DNA from: Pseudomonas putida
GTDB taxonomy: Bacteria; Pseudomonadota; Gammaproteobacteria; Pseudomonadales; Pseudomonadaceae
NCBI RefSeq assembly: GCF_028682475.1
Contig: NZ_JANHLE010000017.1
Location: forward strand, 61,614 to 125,613
Direction: 5' to 3'
Length of the DNA: 64,000 bases
A program made the translations under genes and the position numbers. The number at the start of each line of letters is the position of its first letter. Positions within the stretch are counted from its first letter, which is position 1. Of the stretch, positions 59,073 through 64,000 are shown in pieces. The notes beneath the pieces are model-generated. The model was not told where the DNA came from. It saw nothing but the letters and a program-made list of their open reading frames with translations, and did not search any database.

Positions 59073-59124
59073 GCCCCTCTGTCAGAGTCTCCGTTTACGG
59101 GGTTCGCAGGCGAGGGGCTTTTTT
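59073..59124 (+). terminator. Rho-independent terminator of the mla operon
   Basis: GCCCCTC (59073-59079) pairs with GAGGGGC (59112-59118), directly followed by six T. The loop is long (32 bases), but the stem and T-run fit termination 18 bases after the mlaB stop. Confidence 0.65.
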
Positions 59125-59131
59125 GTATGAT
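59103..59131 (+). promoter_or_regulatory. Candidate promoter of ibaG, overlapping the mla terminator
   Basis: TTCGCA (59103-59108) and TATGAT (59126-59131) are 17 bases apart, 40 bases before the ibaG ATG. The -10 lies just after the T-run of the mla terminator. Confidence 0.45.
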
Positions 59132-59170
59132 GGCCGACCCGCGCGCACAGGGCGCCGATTGAGGTTGAGC

Positions 59171-59410
59171 ATGCAGGCCGTAGAAGTTAAGAACTTCCTT
59201 GAAGAAAAGTTGCCGGGAACCCGGGTCGAAGTTGAAGGCGAAGGCTGCAACTTCCAGTTGAACGTGATCAGTGACGAATTGGCGGCCCTGAGCCCGGTCA
59301 AGCGTCAACAGCAGATCTATGCTCACCTTAACCCGTGGATCACCGATGGCAGCATCCATGCGGTAACCATGAAATTTTTCAGCAGCGCAGCCTGGGCTGA
59401 GCGCAACTGA
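59171..59410 (+). CDS. ibaG: BolA-family protein IbaG
   Basis: A 79-residue BolA-type protein (VEVEGEGCNFQLNVISDELAALSPVKRQQQIYAHLNPWITDGSIHAVTMKFFSSAAW). Such proteins bind monothiol glutaredoxins and help with Fe-S or acid response. Position just before murA is standard. The ATG at 59171 follows GAGG; longer frames are the mlaB gene out of frame. Confidence 0.92.
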   Translation: MQAVEVKNFLEEKLPGTRVEVEGEGCNFQLNVISDELAALSPVKRQQQIYAHLNPWITDGSIHAVTMKFFSSAAWAERN

Positions 59411-59416
59411 GCCTAA

Positions 59417-60700
<1,284 letters not shown>

Positions 60701-60807
60701 TCTGTGACCGGCGCAGGGACGCGCCAGCCAATTGCTGCACCGAATTGAATGCGGTCGGGCCACATCAGGCCCGGCCGGCTGTAGCCGCATAAGGACCGAC
60801 GTTTCCC

Positions 60808-61443
60808 ATGTTGACCATCGCGCTATCCAAAGGTCGGATTCTCGACGATACCCTGCCGCTGCTGGCACAAGCCGGTATCGTGCCGACCGAGAACCCGGAC
60901 AAGAGCCGCAAACTGATCATCCCGACGACGCTGGACGATGTACGCCTGCTGATCGTCCGGGCTACCGACGTGCCGACCTATGTCGAGCATGGCGCCGCCG
61001 ATCTGGGTGTGGCGGGCAAGGACGTGCTGATGGAGTACGGCGGCCAGGGCCTTTACGAGCCGCTGGACCTGCAGATTGCCCAGTGCAAGCTGATGACCGC
61101 CGGTGCCATCGGTGCTGCTGAACCCAAGGGCCGTCTGCGCGTGGCGACCAAGTTCGTCAATGTCGCCAAGCGTTACTATGCCGAACAGGGCCGTCAGGTC
61201 GATATCATCAAGTTGTACGGTTCGATGGAGCTGGCGCCGCTGATCGGTCTGGCCGACAAGATCATCGACGTCGTCGACACCGGCAACACCCTGCGTGCCA
61301 ATGGCCTGGAACCCCAGGAACTGATTGCCACCATCAGCTCCCGGCTGGTGGTCAACAAGGCTTCGATGAAGATGCAGCATGCGCGCATCCAGAGCCTGAT
61401 CGACACCCTGCGCCAGGCTGTCGAATCGCGACACCGCGGCTGA
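60808..61443 (+). CDS. hisG: ATP phosphoribosyltransferase, short form
   Basis: A 211-residue first enzyme of histidine biosynthesis. It is the short HisG(S) form without the C-terminal allosteric domain, so it should need HisZ as partner (established for this form). Marks are [37 protein letters not shown] and the PRPP loop [21 protein letters not shown] lies 11 bases before the ATG. Confidence 0.96.
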   Translation: MLTIALSKGRILDDTLPLLAQAGIVPTENPDKSRKLIIPTTLDDVRLLIVRATDVPTYVEHGAADLGVAGKDVLMEYGGQGLYEPLDLQIAQCKLMTAGAIGAAEPKGRLRVATKFVNVAKRYYAEQGRQVDIIKLYGSMELAPLIGLADKIIDVVDTGNTLRANGLEPQELIATISSRLVVNKASMKMQHARIQSLIDTLRQAVESRHRG

Positions 61444-61569
61444 TCTCTGCGCGCGACCTTCGCTGTCGCGCCCATCTATCCGCGTCATAGCCAATTTTCT
61501 CGGGTGCCCGCGCGGATGGACTGGTAGCTTAGGGCGCCTGAGCATTCGCCATTTATTGAGGCCCTCGCT

Positions 61570-62895
61570 ATGACCACGTCCACTGCAATTGCCCGACTCA
61601 ATGCCGCTGACCCGGATTTCGCCCGACATCTGGATCATCTGTTGAGCTGGGAAAGTGTCTCTGACGACGCGGTCAACCAGCGTGTGCTCGACATCATCAA
61701 GGCCGTGCGTGAACGCGGCGATGCGGCACTTGTGGAGTTCACCCAGCGTTTCGACGGCGTTGAAGCCAAGTCGATCGACGACCTGATCCTTGGTCGTGAG
61801 CGCCTGGAGCTGGCCCTGACCCGTATCACCCCGGCCCAGCGCGAAGCCCTGGAAAAAGCGGCCAGCCGCGTGCGCAGTTACCACGAACGGCAGAAGCAGG
61901 ACTCCTGGAGCTACACCGAAGCCGACGGTACCGTGCTGGGTCAGAAGGTCACCCCGCTGGATCGTGCCGGCCTGTATGTGCCGGGCGGCAAAGCGTCCTA
62001 CCCTTCGTCGGTACTGATGAACGCGATTCCGGCCAAGGTAGCCGGCGTTGGTGAAGTGGTAATGGTGGTGCCAACCCCACGCGGTGAGGTCAACGAGCTG
62101 GTGCTCGCGGCCGCCTGCATCGCCGGCGTCGACCGGGTGTTCACCATCGGCGGCGCCCAGGCAGTCGCGGCACTGGCCTATGGCACCGAGAGCGTACCGC
62201 AGGTCGACAAGGTGGTCGGCCCCGGCAACATCTACGTCGCCACGGCCAAGCGCCACGTGTTTGGCCAGGTCGGTATCGACATGATTGCCGGTCCTTCAGA
62301 GATTCTTGTGGTCTGTGACGGCCAGACCGATCCGGACTGGATCGCCATGGACCTGTTCTCCCAGGCCGAGCACGATGAAGATGCCCAGGCGATCCTGGTC
62401 AGCCCCGATGCGGCGTTCCTCGATAAAGTCGCTGCCAGCATCGACAAGCTGCTGCCGACCATGGAGCGCGCTGAAATCATCAAGACCTCGATCAATGGTC
62501 GCGGTGCGTTGATCCAGGTGCGTGACATGGAGCAGGCCATGGAAGTGGCCAACCGCATTGCCCCCGAGCACCTGGAGCTGTCGGTAGCTGATCCACAGGC
62601 CTGGCTGCCGAAGATTCGCCATGCCGGCGCGATCTTCATGGGTCGCCACACCAGCGAAGCCCTGGGCGACTATTGCGCAGGTCCGAACCACGTGTTGCCG
62701 ACGTCCGGCACCGCGCGCTTTTCCTCGCCGCTGGGTGTCTATGACTTCCAGAAGCGTTCGTCGATCATCTTCTGCTCGGAGCAGGGCGCATCGGAACTGG
62801 GCCACACGGCTTCGATCCTGGCCCGTGGCGAGTCGCTGACTGCCCACGCCCGCAGCGCCGAATACCGCATTGTTGCCGATAAGAAGGGGAACTGA
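61570..62895 (+). CDS. hisD: Histidinol dehydrogenase
   Basis: A 441-residue zinc enzyme that makes histidine from histidinol in two NAD steps. Marks are [74 protein letters not shown] and [35 protein letters not shown], with the Zn-binding Gln, His, Asp and His. GAGG lies 8 bases before the ATG. The 126-base gap after hisG may hold a promoter. Confidence 0.97.
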   Translation: MTTSTAIARLNAADPDFARHLDHLLSWESVSDDAVNQRVLDIIKAVRERGDAALVEFTQRFDGVEAKSIDDLILGRERLELALTRITPAQREALEKAASRVRSYHERQKQDSWSYTEADGTVLGQKVTPLDRAGLYVPGGKASYPSSVLMNAIPAKVAGVGEVVMVVPTPRGEVNELVLAAACIAGVDRVFTIGGAQAVAALAYGTESVPQVDKVVGPGNIYVATAKRHVFGQVGIDMIAGPSEILVVCDGQTDPDWIAMDLFSQAEHDEDAQAILVSPDAAFLDKVAASIDKLLPTMERAEIIKTSINGRGALIQVRDMEQAMEVANRIAPEHLELSVADPQAWLPKIRHAGAIFMGRHTSEALGDYCAGPNHVLPTSGTARFSSPLGVYDFQKRSSIIFCSEQGASELGHTASILARGESLTAHARSAEYRIVADKKGN

Positions 62896-62897
62896 GC

Positions 62898-63944
62898 ATG
62901 AGTAAATTCTGGAGCCCCTTCGTCAAGGACCTGGTGCCTTACGTTCCGGGTGAGCAACCGAAGCTGGCCAGGCTGGTCAAGCTCAACACCAACGAGAACC
63001 CCTATGGTCCGTCGCCCAAGGCGCTGGAGGCCATGCGCGGCGAGTTGAACGACAATCTGCGTCTGTACCCGGATCCCAACAGTGACCTGCTCAAGCAGGC
63101 CGTGGCGGAGTATTACGGGGTCAAGGGCAACCAGGTGTTCCTCGGTAATGGTTCGGACGAAGTGCTCGCGCACATTTTCCACGGCCTGTTCCAGCACGGC
63201 GCGCCACTGTTGTTCCCGGATATCAGCTACAGCTTCTATCCGGTGTATTGCGGCCTGTATGGCATTCCTTACGAGACGCTGGCGCTGGATGAGCACTTCC
63301 AGATTCGTGTCGAGGACTACGCCAGGCCCAATGGCGGCATCATTTTCCCCAACCCCAATGCCCCGACCGGCTGCCTGTTGGCGCTGGAGGCCATCGAGCA
63401 ACTGCTCAAGGCCAACCCGGAGACGGTGGTGGTGGTCGATGAGGCCTACATCGACTTCGGTGGGCAGACGGCAATCAGCCTGGTGGATCGCTACGACAAC
63501 CTGCTGGTGACCCAGACCTTGTCGAAATCGCGCTCGCTGGCGGGCTTGCGGGTCGGTTTGGCGGTTGGGCACCCAGACCTGATCGAGGCGCTGGAGCGGA
63601 TCAAGAACAGCTTCAACTCCTATCCGCTCGATCGCATGGCGATTGTCGGTGCGGCTGCGGCGTTTGAAGACCGTGCCTACTTCGACGAAACCTGCCGCAA
63701 GGTCATCGACAGCCGCGAGAAGCTGGTGGCTGAACTGACTGCGCGCGGCTTTGACGTACTGCCTTCGGCAGCCAACTTCATCTTCGCCCGTCATCCGCAA
63801 CAGGATGCCGGCGAACTGGCGGCCAAGCTGCGCGAACAGGGGGTGATCGTACGCCACTTCAAGCAACCGCGCATTGCCCAGTTCCTGCGTATCACCATTG
63901 GTACTCCGGAGATGAATCAGGCGTTGCTTGATGCGTTGAACTGA
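62898..63944 (+). CDS. hisC: Histidinol-phosphate aminotransferase
   Basis: A 348-residue PLP enzyme. The Schiff-base Lys210 is in [25 protein letters not shown], the Asp of [12 protein letters not shown] and the C-terminal Arg in [12 protein letters not shown] complete the fold I site. The start is 2 bases after hisD, with AAGGGG before it. It ends the visible his group. Confidence 0.95.
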   Translation: MSKFWSPFVKDLVPYVPGEQPKLARLVKLNTNENPYGPSPKALEAMRGELNDNLRLYPDPNSDLLKQAVAEYYGVKGNQVFLGNGSDEVLAHIFHGLFQHGAPLLFPDISYSFYPVYCGLYGIPYETLALDEHFQIRVEDYARPNGGIIFPNPNAPTGCLLALEAIEQLLKANPETVVVVDEAYIDFGGQTAISLVDRYDNLLVTQTLSKSRSLAGLRVGLAVGHPDLIEALERIKNSFNSYPLDRMAIVGAAAAFEDRAYFDETCRKVIDSREKLVAELTARGFDVLPSAANFIFARHPQQDAGELAAKLREQGVIVRHFKQPRIAQFLRITIGTPEMNQALLDALN

Positions 63945-63959
63945 TATCGCGTAGACCTG

Positions 63960-63986
63960 ATCGCGGGGCAAGCCCGCTCCCACCGG
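63960..63986. repeat. Single REP unit (family A) at the window edge
   Basis: One 27-base copy with core GGGGCAAGCCCGCTCC lies 16 bases after the hisC stop. No inverted partner is seen before the window ends at 64000; it may lie just outside. Confidence 0.85.
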
Positions 63987-64000
63987 CATTGCATGGCCTG

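Overview
The window is ordinary chromosomal DNA of a fluorescent-type Pseudomonas, most likely of the P. putida/P. fluorescens side of the genus. This rests on the gene order, on GC-rich codon use, and on repeated palindromes with the core GGGGCAAGCCCGCTCC. The order hisC-hisD-hisG-murA-ibaG-mla-kds/lpt-rpoN-ptsN-sodA-fumC-fagA-tld-mre-gat-roxSR-dpp follows, from memory, the P. aeruginosa PAO1 block around PA4447-PA4506. I see no prophage, insertion sequence, CRISPR array, rRNA or tRNA, and no composition break that marks an island.

Layout. 1-2191 (minus) is part of an OpuC/YehZ-type osmoprotectant ABC transporter, followed by a hairpin-rich 375-bp gap and an orphan unknown gene (2567-3139). 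PrfC follows at 3257-4840. 4922-8709 (minus) is a small polyamine or gamma-glutamyl-amine cluster: a SnoaL/AraC regulator, a FAD oxidase, a cupin and a PotF-like binding protein. 8959-9962 holds a membrane protein and a 24-residue membrane peptide. 10061-20716 (minus) is a dipeptide uptake operon with three DppA-type binding proteins, an OprD-family porin and DppBCDF. 21028-23757 carries a SIMPL-domain protein and the RoxSR redox two-component system. 23939-28193 holds an AEC transporter, AroP and, on the other strand, an RlpA-like lipoprotein, a CaCA antiporter and a CMD-family protein. 28302-31514 (minus) is gatCAB. 31717-44874 is the envelope/shape block: mreBCD, maf, rng, yhdP, nitrilase, tldD, darP and pmbA.

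44970-48766 is the Fur-box-controlled fagA-fumC-orfX-sodA operon plus a ZIP transporter. It offers iron-independent fumarase and Mn-superoxide dismutase when iron is short. 48783-55786 (minus) joins Kdo synthesis (kdsD, kdsC), LPS transport (lptC, lptA, lptB) and the nitrogen-related regulators (rpoN, hpf, ptsN, rapZ, ptsO). 56032-59055 is the mlaFEDCB phospholipid transporter, and 59171-63944 is ibaG-murA-hisG-hisD-hisC.

No exciting new multi-gene system is visible. The most checkable small observations are: two genes (mreC and the CaCA antiporter) whose only well-placed start codon is ATT; Hfq/Crc-like A-rich motifs in front of two dppA genes; two unexplained structured stretches in 2300-2540; a 15-bp inverted repeat over the CMD stop codon; a polyamine-type binding protein with changed ligand-pocket residues; and two families of REP palindromes placed at operon ends.
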